From positions 1-21,431 of the forward strand of contig JAADVB010000284.1 of the NCBI GenBank assembly GCA_023334545.1: a DNA stretch of 21,431 nt. Direction: 5' to 3'. The notes below the pieces were generated by a model. The model worked only from the letters and a program-made list of their open reading frames with translations, had not been told where the DNA came from and made no database searches. The DNA comes from Salisapilia sapeloensis (Eukaryota; Oomycota; Peronosporomycetes; Peronosporales; Salisapiliaceae). Shown here in pieces: positions 10,279 to 19,569 of this stretch. The position numbers were made by a program, and so were the translations under genes. The number at the start of each line of letters is the position of its first letter. Position 1 is the stretch's first letter.

Positions 10279-10481
10279 ATAGATGACGAAAAGATTTACA
10301 TGAAAGAAATGGTTTTACATCGATGCAAAGTCACAATACAAAACGACTTTATGTGCACACGACGTCATAGCTATTTGTAGCTCGGACGTTTCATCATGAA
10401 ATGTCTTATCTGAACAGACTACTTATCAATCTTTTCAATACTTGGTACTAGAAGAGAAAATCTTGTCATTGTGGTGGCAGT

Positions 10482-13476
10482 ATGTCTATTCGAAACTTTG
10501 TTCGATCATTAACGTCTCCTAGGACGTCACCTACAAGAGCGGCATCGATGGAGGATAATGACAGTGGGAGTTCATGTTCTGGTTGTGATTCTAGACCACC
10601 AAGTCCGTCCAGATCGAGACCTCCGAGTCCGACCAAGTCTTGCATTTCAGGGGAAGTTTTTGCCCCTTATTCGATCGATGAAGAAAGCAGGCCAACGATC
10701 AAAGGCTACTTGATTATTTTGCGTCGCCGGTACTGCACACTCCATGATCGAACTTTGAAACTCTTCAATACCAAGGAGGAAGCTACACCGACGGAAACTC
10801 AACCAAATCCGGTCCCGAAGAAGCAGATTACAGTCGTTGGTGTCCGCGATGCAGCCGAGTTGGAACCTGGCGTTAGGGCATCGCTACTTAAAGGCTGTTA
10901 TGGAGGGCAGACAAAGGGTACGGCGGCTGCCAATCCTGCAGCTTATGAGCAGAGTCTTATTGTGACCACAACCAAATCGAACTTTGTCGTGATCCAAGCG
11001 GAGACCACAACGGAGAAACAACGTTGGCTTCAAGCGTTTAATAGTTTAAACTTTCCTTCAGCCGATAGCGAAAAGCTATACTTTGAAGACATGATTAACC
11101 GAGAGTACGTCCCATTTGATGCACATGCTGCGATCAAGTTCCTGCACAAGTACTGTCACAATGCCGTCGCGACGGAACTCATGATTGACCGCTTTGCGAA
11201 GTATGCCGAGAGCAATGTGGATGATGTCGAGTTTTACGTCCAACAGATTGTGCATTTGATTGTGAATGTAGAGATTGCAGCGCCCGAGAGATTAGTCCAC
11301 TTGCTGATGTCCATGTGTAAAGCAACTCAATACGTCGAGCACTTAGGCAACTGCATTCATCTTGCACTGCAGCTCTTTTGGCTCCTAGAGGCGAAAATGC
11401 AGGATGGTGACTCAAGAGTAGTAGCTCTATGCAGCAACTTGATCGAGTGTATTGAAGCCAATGTCGTGAATCAACAATTCGATACATCCGACACGCCCGT
11501 GGCTGAAGTTGCTGCTGTTCTTTTATCCATTCCTGGCGTGCAGCAACGTTTATCAAGTATGGAAAGCAGTGAAAATACAGAGGAAAGTAAAGAGATAGAG
11601 GAAGATTCAAACGACCAGATTGAGCGACTCATGAGGTGGATCGAAACCGAACGCGTAAAGCGCCACGAATACTTTCACGAGGAACGGGAATTTGTGAAAT
11701 CGCTTACCGATATCTCCGACCGTATGCTCGCTATTACCCCTGTGAGTGATCGCAAGAAGGCTCTACCTGAAGAATTGAAAAACATGTACATTCCTGAGAT
11801 GGCTTATATTCCACTCGGTCGCGTATCTGATCCTTTCTGCCGTATCACTCGAGTTTTACCAGACGAAGGAACGGTATTTTCAACGCACAGCAGAGCTCCA
11901 TGTCTAATATGCTTTGAGGTTATTGAAGACGTCATTAATGTTGCTGGTCAGCGTCGGTCCCAAAACGAAAGGCAGCTTCGGGGACAAGAGCAAGCTTCAG
12001 AAATAAGCTCAAATGTGCAGGCATCATGGTTTGAAAAGATATGTCCAGGTTTGGACGAAGCACAGTTCATCAAATATTTTAAAAAGTTTGTCATCAGTGG
12101 CAAGACGGTCCCTTTTACTATCTCCTTCCCCACATATAATGCGAAAGACTACAATTCACAGAAACCTCTACCAATGCCGCTTTCACCACGAGACAATGAC
12201 GTTAAATCAGAGTCCTCAGAATCTCATCAAAGTGTCCAGTCGGAATATGAAGATGATGCTCGATGTGAATCACTTCAACAGATATCGTCGGCAAGCAGCC
12301 ACTCGGAGTCTGACCTGGGATCACCACAACGAGTGTTGTCGCCATCATGCGTAAATGATACTTTGAATACGTCCACAGCACCAGCTACGGAGGAGGAGCG
12401 CAAAATCTTCCGCCGGAGTTCCAGAACGGCCTATGAGATGGGCTTGGCAAAGATTATGGCCGAAAATGATGCGCTTGGAGAAACTTGGGAAAAGAAAAAG
12501 GTAAGTTTGCTTGGTTTTACATGGGATACATTCAGGCTACAAGTGCTAAGTATGCTTCCCTTACAGCAACGTATTCGTGCTGCTTCACCCTATGGATACT
12601 TGTCTGGATGGAACCTCATATCGCTAGTAAGTTCATTCTCATATTCGTGGTAACTTAGGCATTGATCGTCAAAACTTCGTCCTTGCCTAGATTTCCAAAA
12701 GTAATGACGACATTCGGCAAGAGATGTTTGCAATGCAACTCATCACACAGTTCCAAGAGATCTTCCGAGCAAACGAGTTGCCACTATGGCTGCGCCCCTA
12801 CCGAATCATATCCACTGGCAAGACGACTGGTCTGATCGAAACTATCACGGATGCCCAATCACTCGACTCACTCAAGAAAACGATGGACTACAAAGGACTG
12901 CGCAACCACTTCGCCAATACATTTGGCAGTCCATCCAGTCGTTCCTTTCAAATCGCTCAGCGTAAATACCTACATAGCCTCGTGGCATATTCACTCGTCT
13001 GCTATTTGCTCCAGATCAAAGACCGTCACAACGGAAATATTTTGATCGATAACGAAGGTCACTTGGTCCACATTGACTTTGGCTTCATGCTCGGTATCGC
13101 TCCTGGTGGTAGCTGGAGCTTTGAGAATGCTCCCTTCAAGCTAACGAAAGAGATGACAGAGGTACTTGGTGGTGTCCAGTCGCCAGTGTTTGGTGATTTT
13201 TCCAAACTCTTTGCGTGCGGTCTCCTCGCACTTCGTAAAGACGCCGATAGGATCATTACGCTCGTCGAAGTGATGATGCACAACTCGACTTTCCCATGCT
13301 TCCAAGGTCGAGACGTGACGAGAGAGCTGCAGAAGTTAAAAGATCGCTTCTTCTTACATGCATCAACGGAAGAAGTGGTGCGATATGTCATGAAAATGAT
13401 AACAACGAGCTACAAGAACAAATGGATGAAGCGGTATGATCAATTCCAACGTCTTACAAACGGCATTACGCCATAG
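10482..13476 (+). CDS. PH-domain phosphatidylinositol 4-kinase, type III beta class, 3 exons
   Basis: Exons 10482-12500, 12567-12626 and 12691-13476 encode 954 residues; the introns are 66 and 64 bp with GTAAGT donors. The Ser/Pro-rich N-terminus is followed by a PH-like domain (about 72-190, with the late conserved Trp in KQRWLQAF), a helical lipid-kinase-unique domain (about 200-330) and a disordered Ser/Glu-rich insert. The catalytic domain resembles human PI4KB: PYGYLSGWNLIS, the ATP-contacting Lys696 before DDIRQE, the catalytic loop DRHNGNIL (Asp804), the metal-binding IDFGFML (Asp822), and a C-terminus ending in LTNGI as in PI4KB. It should phosphorylate phosphatidylinositol at position 4 on Golgi or endosomal membranes. 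Human PI4KB lacks an N-terminal PH domain, so membrane targeting probably differs. The kinase call is very secure, the beta subclass is secure, and the PH call is likely. Confidence 0.93.
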
Positions 13477-13542
13477 CCTGCGCTTTCTTTCCCGAATATA
13501 CATCCAGCTTGGAGAGATCATGTTGGTTCTTGCTCTTGTGTT

Positions 13543-14901
13543 TTATGGGTTCGGATCGAAATCAAATTGAGATGAACTTAGATCAGTCACGTCAAAACCT
13601 GCTAGATTGGTCGTCGATGCGGCAGGACTCTTCCCTGTAAAAGCAACTCCAGTTCGCATCGATGGTTGCTGTAAGCCACTAGTATACCGAGGGTTCGTTT
13701 GCAGATTCATTTGTGGAGGACGTGGTCCATTGGGCATTGGTGGTTTCATCGCTGTCGCATTGGAGGTACTGGGCCCATTCTCGTGTCGTGGCCGCTTCGC
13801 AGCAGCTGGATACGCTGGTCGATGGCCGTTAGAGTTTTGTGGGGTGTTCACTTGGCCTGTGCTTGTACTGGTTATTGCTGATGTGTGCTGTAAAGGCTGT
13901 GCTGCTTGTATATTGGGCTGGATTTGTAGTGGAGGAATGCGTTGGGGCGAGACTGGAAGAGGTGGCTCTGTCTTTGTAGGCGTTTGGGCATTGCTAATAG
14001 CTGCCGAAGTAGACGGTGGAGGCCGAGGTGGCATCGCTGGCTGCTCATATCATTAGGAAATAATGTACTTTGATTTGGACGAATGGAAAAAAGTACCTTG
14101 TTCGTGTAGGCGTCACGAACGTGCTAATGCTACTGTCAGAGTCTTCATTTAATGTTGGTTTATGGATAGAGCATACCTCTTGGTCGTAGCAAGAGTTGCC
14201 GAGGTATTCTCCAAAGAGTCGAAGAGTGCGCTTGCGAGCATCCGAGATACTGGACTGCAGTAAGCGTTACTACAAATATACACATGAGAGCAATGCAAGA
14301 AGGGAGTGCACCTTTTTGGACTGTTCAATGGCTGCAACTACGTCACGTTGGCCGTCACTTCGTCCGATACCTGTGTCTTCGTGATACGTCCCGTCCTTGA
14401 GCTCAATCCTAACGTCTGAGCTGTACGCGACGCACCATTTCCCATCCTTATGCTCTCTCTAGTATATACGTCACTATCCTTCATACTCTTTTATCCTTCT
14501 TATTTGGTAATTTCTAGACATACGTGAATTTCTTCGCATTTTAAAATAGTGCATGCCCATCCGTTGAACCCAAAGGCGTTATTCGCGAGCTCAATCGCTT
14601 TCCAACTTTCGAGATATGTCAACCTCGTACCACCTGGACCTGGTCGTCTCTTCAAGTCGGTTTTAGCAAGTTTCTGTTTTAGATACCCGCTCACTTCGGC
14701 TTCATTCGCTTGTTTAAATGCAACACTTCCAAAGCGACGAGCCATTTCATGCTTTTGTTCATTCGAAACTTCCGAACGGTGGTCTTCATTGATGAAAGAA
14801 CTCACTAAATTCGGTACTTGCTCACGTATCATACGCTGAACCATTTCACGTATCTCTGGACTCATTGTAGCATCCATTTCCGCCGAACTTCGCTTCATCA
14901 T
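13543..14901 (-). CDS. RAD52: RAD52 recombination mediator, 5 exons
   Basis: Exons 14901-14524, 14458-14312, 14254-14177, 14123-14097 and 14040-13543 encode 375 residues. The introns are 65, 57, 53 and 56 bp, all phase 0. The N-terminal half is the RAD52 single-strand annealing domain: a Gly-rich turn before TYLESWKAIELANNAFGFNGW, then VRIELKDGTYHEDTGIG, then the helix SDARKRTLRLFGEYLGN. The joins reproduce the spacing of human RAD52 without gaps, apart from a slightly short loop at the first junction. RAD52 forms rings that bind ssDNA, anneal complementary strands and help load RAD51. The C-terminal 165 residues are Pro/Thr/Asn-rich and not recognisably conserved, as is usual for the part that binds RPA and RAD51. 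The tail end faces the PI4K stop across 66 bp. Confidence 0.93.
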
Positions 14902-15046
14902 GCTCGACTTGTCTCGTCTAGTTTTTATTTGTTGCTGTCGTCAGTAGATTAGTAAATTTCAAATGACAGGAGGTTAAATTGCAAATATGCAGAAGCGCGA
15001 TGGTATGCCACGAAGCAGTCACAAATCAATTGTATCAGGAGTCAGC
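14902..15046. promoter_or_regulatory. Shared divergent promoter of RAD52 and SEC61 gamma
   Basis: Only 145 bases separate the two start codons, so both promoters lie in or overlap this stretch. It is AT-rich compared with the flanking exons. The rightward gene may also use in-frame ATGs at 14987 and 15005, which would shorten its leader. Co-regulation of the pair is possible but not shown by the sequence. Confidence 0.6.
14954..14966 (-). promoter_or_regulatory. Oomycete-type initiator + flanking element for RAD52
   Basis: Read on the minus strand, these bases are TCATTTGAAATTT. The published oomycete core promoter combines an initiator with a flanking element, roughly TCATTYBNCAWTTT, and this site departs from it at about one position over the stretch. 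It ends about 53 bases before the RAD52 ATG, in the usual range for oomycete leaders. Transcription would be expected to start at or next to it. Confidence 0.55.
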
Positions 15047-15323
15047 ATGTCGGACGTGAACGGACTCGTTTTCCAGCCTCTGCAGCAGTTTGCACGTGAC
15101 AGCGTTCACCTTGTGAAGAAGTGCAACAAGCCGGACCGCAAAGGTAGCTTCCCTCGTCCTACTGATCGTATCTCCCTCGTACTTATCGTTGTCTACAGAG
15201 TTCACACGTATTGCTGGTGCCACGGCCGTCGGCTTTTTGATGATGGGCTTCATTGGTTTCTTCGTCAAGCTCGTGCACATCCCCATTAACAACATCCTTG
15301 TCGGTGGCGACAAGGCTGCATAA
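15047..15323 (+). CDS. SEC61 translocon subunit gamma, 2 exons
   Basis: Exons 15047-15143 and 15199-15323 flank a 55-bp intron (GTAGCT..CAG, phase 1) and encode 73 residues, the standard size for this subunit. The short amphipathic N-terminus ends in [12 protein letters not shown], the universally conserved cytosolic motif. A single tail-anchor helix ([20 protein letters not shown]) and the INNILVGG ending follow. SEC61 gamma clamps the two halves of SEC61 alpha in the ER protein-conducting channel. I chose the Met at 15047 because it gives the family's normal N-terminal length. In-frame ATGs at 14987 and 15005 would add 20 or 14 residues unlike any known subunit. Confidence 0.95.
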
Positions 15324-15515
15324 AGCGTCGACGATTCGACTGGACCGCATGCACGTGGACGATGTTTTGCAGCATGTTGGACAATAGTGCCGAGATGATG
15401 CAAGTCGGAATAGGATTTGGATCGGATGACCGTAGACGAAACAAATGCAAGCTTTCTTTGTTTTCATATTACCTCAATCCATCCTTCCCTCCCTTTATGC
15501 AGTCGATCTTACGTA

Positions 15516-15536
15516 TCTACTTTGCAAAGTATTTTT
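15516..15536 (+). promoter_or_regulatory. Possible initiator of the IQ/coiled-coil gene
   Basis: CTACTTTGCAAAG followed by a run of Ts lies about 40-60 bases upstream of the Met at 15575. It resembles the oomycete initiator with flanking element, though with several mismatches. Position and composition fit. Treat this as a weak candidate. Confidence 0.3.
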
Positions 15537-15574
15537 ATACATGTCGATAGAAACGTTTTAATCATCAACGGACG

Positions 15575-18500
15575 ATGTACGTTCGATCTCTTCCTTTGGA
15601 TAAGCAAGACATTGCCTATAGCCTCACGGAAGATGTACGAAATAAAAGGATCGGGGTGACGAGGTCCGTTAGTGACCTGCAGCCTGGAGTGATACGATGC
15701 CAGTCGGATGTAAAACCAGGCCGATCGGACAAGCGAGCTTCCCAACCGAATCTGTATATCAAGCATGAGTCGATAAATTATCTCGAGAGACGACGGACGG
15801 ATGCAAGTAAAAAAGCTTTGGAACGAAATCGAAAGCCCGTGATCGTCCCAGAGATCCTCCGGCCATCCCATTCAGACGTAACTCTGGAAAGACACACATT
15901 TATCCATCCAACGGCCATTACCGCCAGTATCGAACGATCTGAGACGATATTGAGAGTGTTGTCGAGGGAATGGAAACAGGATAAAGGGATCATTCAGTCT
16001 TCGAACTTGTCACAAGAGCTGGATCGACTGGAGAGACAAAAGGAACAAATTGTATTGAATGCTGCTGAGACGAATCTGGAAGCCCATCGACTGTACAATG
16101 AGATTCGGAATCGAAACATCCAACTCGTCTACAAATTCACACCATTGTTTAAGATCTATGCAAAGCATCAAATGAGACCGTACTGGTTGCAATGGATCTC
16201 GTATGTCCAATGGTTCGATGCCGAGACAAAACGATTGTCCTCACAGCAAATGCACATCATTCGAGTCCAAAGGTTAATACGTCGACGACTAGAACGACGC
16301 CGGCTGAAGAGTTACCGACTGGCAATTTGGTGGTCGGAATACAAGGCGGCATCACTTGTCCAGCGTTGGTGGCGACATCTTTTGTATACGAAGGAGGCAG
16401 CGTGGAAACAAACAGTCAATGCAATTACCCGAATGCAGTCACGCTGGAAGGGACGAAAGTGTCGAGCACGGCTCAAGAAAGCACTACAAACGGACATTCG
16501 TAACCTTCTGCTTTATATATCACCCAACGGGACGTTGCATCGGCTACTAGATATTGCTAAAGGTAGTCAGAAGAATACGAAGTTACTAGAGTATTTCCTA
16601 TCACTCATCGTCGAAACGAAAGTTGAGCTCCAAACTCGAACTTCACCAGGACAACCACCACCAGACAAATCGTTCATTCCAGCTATACAGCCTACTTTAC
16701 CGCAGCTTATTCAAGGACTTCAAGCTCTCCAGTACTTTGTCAAGAGACGAGAACGAGAGAAAGAATCCAAGAAGGCAATTTATCGGCACGATCAATCTAT
16801 AAAGCGATATCATGCAGATACAGGTCGGATGCAACAGCAAGCGAATGAACTGCGGAGGACCGAAATGCGACTAGTTGAGGCAACGGAAAGAAGTTTAATG
16901 GCTCGAGCGGAGATGGAAATGAAGGAGTATTGGAGGAGATTGCGTCAAGCTGATGTGGATGCCGTCCGTCGAAAGTATCTACGCCAATTAAGGAATGAAA
17001 AGGCGGAGAGAGAGTTGATGCAGATGGAGGAAGCTTGGATGAAGTACTATTTGATGGAAACTCATCGACGAAAAGTGGATCGGCAGAAGAGAGAACAAGA
17101 GCTAGTGAAGCAAAAAGAGTTACGAGAAAAAGCGCTGGAACTGAACAAGAAGGAGATGGAAGAACTGGAACGCGTAAATGAGGAGAAGCGGTTGGAGCTG
17201 CAGCAACGGCTGGAAGAAACGAAATTTCGACAACGGGAAGCATGGGCCGAGTTGTCGAAAGCTGAACAGCATGATATGGAAGTGCGTGCAAAGGCTCGCA
17301 TTCAACTTGGAATGGAAGAAGAGCATCGAAAGCGGATGCTTGAAGACAATATAAAGGCAGAGGAAGTCCAGCGATTGCAAGAGATAGAGAGGAAGCGAAA
17401 GGTGCGTGAAGAAGAGTTGGAACGAGAGCAGAGTGAGCGAGACGCGATGTTGGTGGAAGAAATGAGATGTCGACAAATTACTTGGCACGAAAAGAAAGTG
17501 AAGCAAGCTGTAGGCTGGAAATCGAAACGTGTGAAAGAGATTACAAAATATGCGTTAGATCCGATGCAATTTGAAGAGCTGAGAGCACAAAAGGAAGAAG
17601 AAGAACGTGAACGGCGTGAATTGTATTTAATGAAAGTGGAGGATGTAAGAGATCGAGCTATCCATACGATAGAGCGGAAGAGGAGGTACTTGGACGAATG
17701 TCGTGAACGAAGGCGACTAAAAGCAATTGAAGAAGCGCGTGAACGAAAGGAAACTTTGTGTATGACGAAGCAGGATGAGTGGTGCTTAAAATGGAGAGAA
17801 GAGCAACGACGACAAGAGGAGTATCAACGCAAATTGGAAGAGATGAGAGCATTGGCAACTATTGAATTTGAAAAGCGACAACGATGGCTTTTAGAAGCGC
17901 ACAATCGCCAGTGTATGCATGAAGAGGAGATGAAACAGAGACGGGTAGATCAAGCTCGAAGGGAAATAGAAAAACGAAGGCTTAAGCTTGAGCATGAGCG
18001 CATGACTATGGAGGAAATGAGATCACAACAAATTGAGATGGCTATGCGCAAAGACAGAGACCGATGGGTCCGTGACCGAACTCTCTTAGGAATGCTGAAA
18101 GAAGATGCACTTGCATTGTGTAGATCAGACTGGTTGAAGGATGGAAAGCGCCTAGAAGGTTTGCTATGGACACCTGAAGACGGTGCCGCTTTTGAATACT
18201 TGATAGAGCTTCACGAGTCCGTTTTACTTACTAATGTCCATGTCTTTCGGTCTTTAACTGCCTTGGAAGATGCCCCACCATTTGATTTGGACTTTGATGC
18301 TGTCATCAAGAATCAGGAGCAAGAGTTCAGATTAAATGAACAACAAGTGCCAGTTAGGAAGAGGAAACCTCGACGATTCTTTTATCACGAGTTCTTCGAA
18401 GAAGATCCGATACTATCAGCACTTGGTCCGGCGAAGGTGGTAAGCTTTCCAGAGAAAAGTAGTGCTCAAATCCGAGCGAAGGAGAGATGGAAAACGCTAT

Positions 18501-19537
18501 CCGATCATTTCTTTCCTCCTGTCCACTTTCCAAATGCATTGAAGCTAGGAATGCACTTGATGAGCTGTCGTAAGTATGAACAAGCAGCTAATGTCTTTCG
18601 AGATGCAGTATGCACTGCAGAAGCCCACGGTAGGAAGCCTATGGTCAAAGTAATTCGGCAGTTGGCTCGATGTTACCTTTGCCTGTGGCATGTTCGTGCG
18701 GATAAACGATGGCTCTCCAAGTCATTGCTTTACTTTCAGCGCATGGGAAGCCACATGGAAATGTTTGGATCGCCAACGTACCTACAAGAGTATGCTTCGG
18801 TTTTGGAGCAAATGGGTAGTTATCAGATAGCAGCAAAAGTATTAGGTGGGATTGTGAAATGCTTTCCACTCTATGTCCGGATAAACGAAGTTATCTTTCG
18901 TGCCGGTATCATCCTCTTTGCGTTACAGCAGTATCATCAAAGTCGAGAGTACTTGCTACATGTAATGGATTGTGCTGAAACTGGGTGGAAACCACATGAA
19001 ATGTTGTTTCTCGTGGCGAGGATATTACATTGTGAAGGCAAAGCATCACATAAGTTATCGTCCGTGGCTTTCGAAGACGCATATCGCAAGGATATTGATG
19101 GGAAACCTTTCGACAGATTTCCAACATGGAAAGAGTGGGTCCAATCGCCACAAACATGGAGAGAATTTGGTGATTTATGCTTCAAGAAACGAGAGTTTGT
19201 GATTGCCAAAGATGCTTACACAATCATGTTAAAGCGTACATCAGGCACGAGTAATAGCTCTCCAAAGCGACGAACTAGAAAGTCAAATCACGAACAGAGG
19301 ATGGATGAGGACTGGCATCGGCTCGCCCGAGCGAGTGCAATGGTTCATGACCAGGCAACAACAGTGTATGCTTTAAAAAAATGGCTGAAGAAACACTCAT
19401 ATGCAGCTTCTGTAGAAGAGAAGTATCGTCAATGGCCAAAAGTGCGATGGAAGCTACTAGGTATATCCATGCGGGAGTCAATGCATGATAAGAAAACATC
19501 AGAGTCCGCAACACATAACACGGCGAAGTCTAGTTGA
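15575..19537 (+). CDS. Large IQ-motif/coiled-coil/helical-repeat protein, 1320 aa, single exon
   Basis: I do not recognise a named family. The frame is uninterrupted for 3963 bases. Residues 1-130 are basic and Ser-rich. From about 225 to 305 there are two or three IQ-like, Arg/Trp-rich segments (IIRVQRLIRRRLERRR, AASLVQRWWRHLL, AITRMQSRWKGRKCRARL), typical calmodulin or light-chain binding sites. From about 390 to 835 the chain is an almost continuous charged helix rich in Glu, Arg, Lys, Gln and Met, predicted to be a coiled coil. From about 980 to 1200 it becomes a TPR-like all-helical region with alternating small and aromatic positions (KYEQAANVFRDA, SYQIAAKVLGGI, QYHQSREYLLHV). The layout suits a cytoskeletal or ciliary scaffold, and oomycete zoospores are flagellate. 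The ciliary link is inference only. In-frame stops just upstream support the chosen start. Confidence 0.85.
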   Translation: MYVRSLPLDKQDIAYSLTEDVRNKRIGVTRSVSDLQPGVIRCQSDVKPGRSDKRASQPNLYIKHESINYLERRRTDASKKALERNRKPVIVPEILRPSHSDVTLERHTFIHPTAITASIERSETILRVLSREWKQDKGIIQSSNLSQELDRLERQKEQIVLNAAETNLEAHRLYNEIRNRNIQLVYKFTPLFKIYAKHQMRPYWLQWISYVQWFDAETKRLSSQQMHIIRVQRLIRRRLERRRLKSYRLAIWWSEYKAASLVQRWWRHLLYTKEAAWKQTVNAITRMQSRWKGRKCRARLKKALQTDIRNLLLYISPNGTLHRLLDIAKGSQKNTKLLEYFLSLIVETKVELQTRTSPGQPPPDKSFIPAIQPTLPQLIQGLQALQYFVKRREREKESKKAIYRHDQSIKRYHADTGRMQQQANELRRTEMRLVEATERSLMARAEMEMKEYWRRLRQADVDAVRRKYLRQLRNEKAERELMQMEEAWMKYYLMETHRRKVDRQKREQELVKQKELREKALELNKKEMEELERVNEEKRLELQQRLEETKFRQREAWAELSKAEQHDMEVRAKARIQLGMEEEHRKRMLEDNIKAEEVQRLQEIERKRKVREEELEREQSERDAMLVEEMRCRQITWHEKKVKQAVGWKSKRVKEITKYALDPMQFEELRAQKEEEERERRELYLMKVEDVRDRAIHTIERKRRYLDECRERRRLKAIEEARERKETLCMTKQDEWCLKWREEQRRQEEYQRKLEEMRALATIEFEKRQRWLLEAHNRQCMHEEEMKQRRVDQARREIEKRRLKLEHERMTMEEMRSQQIEMAMRKDRDRWVRDRTLLGMLKEDALALCRSDWLKDGKRLEGLLWTPEDGAAFEYLIELHESVLLTNVHVFRSLTALEDAPPFDLDFDAVIKNQEQEFRLNEQQVPVRKRKPRRFFYHEFFEEDPILSALGPAKVVSFPEKSSAQIRAKERWKTLSDHFFPPVHFPNALKLGMHLMSCRKYEQAANVFRDAVCTAEAHGRKPMVKVIRQLARCYLCLWHVRADKRWLSKSLLYFQRMGSHMEMFGSPTYLQEYASVLEQMGSYQIAAKVLGGIVKCFPLYVRINEVIFRAGIILFALQQYHQSREYLLHVMDCAETGWKPHEMLFLVARILHCEGKASHKLSSVAFEDAYRKDIDGKPFDRFPTWKEWVQSPQTWREFGDLCFKKREFVIAKDAYTIMLKRTSGTSNSSPKRRTRKSNHEQRMDEDWHRLARASAMVHDQATTVYALKKWLKKHSYAASVEEKYRQWPKVRWKLLGISMRESMHDKKTSESATHNTAKSS

Positions 19538-19569
19538 TATGACTGTGCATGAGCCTTTATATTATCCCT

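Noticed and set aside
13543-14034. Separate small Pro-rich gene starting at 14034 (minus)
   Set aside because: It is the last exon of RAD52. The CAG acceptor at 14041 and the microexon connect it in frame.
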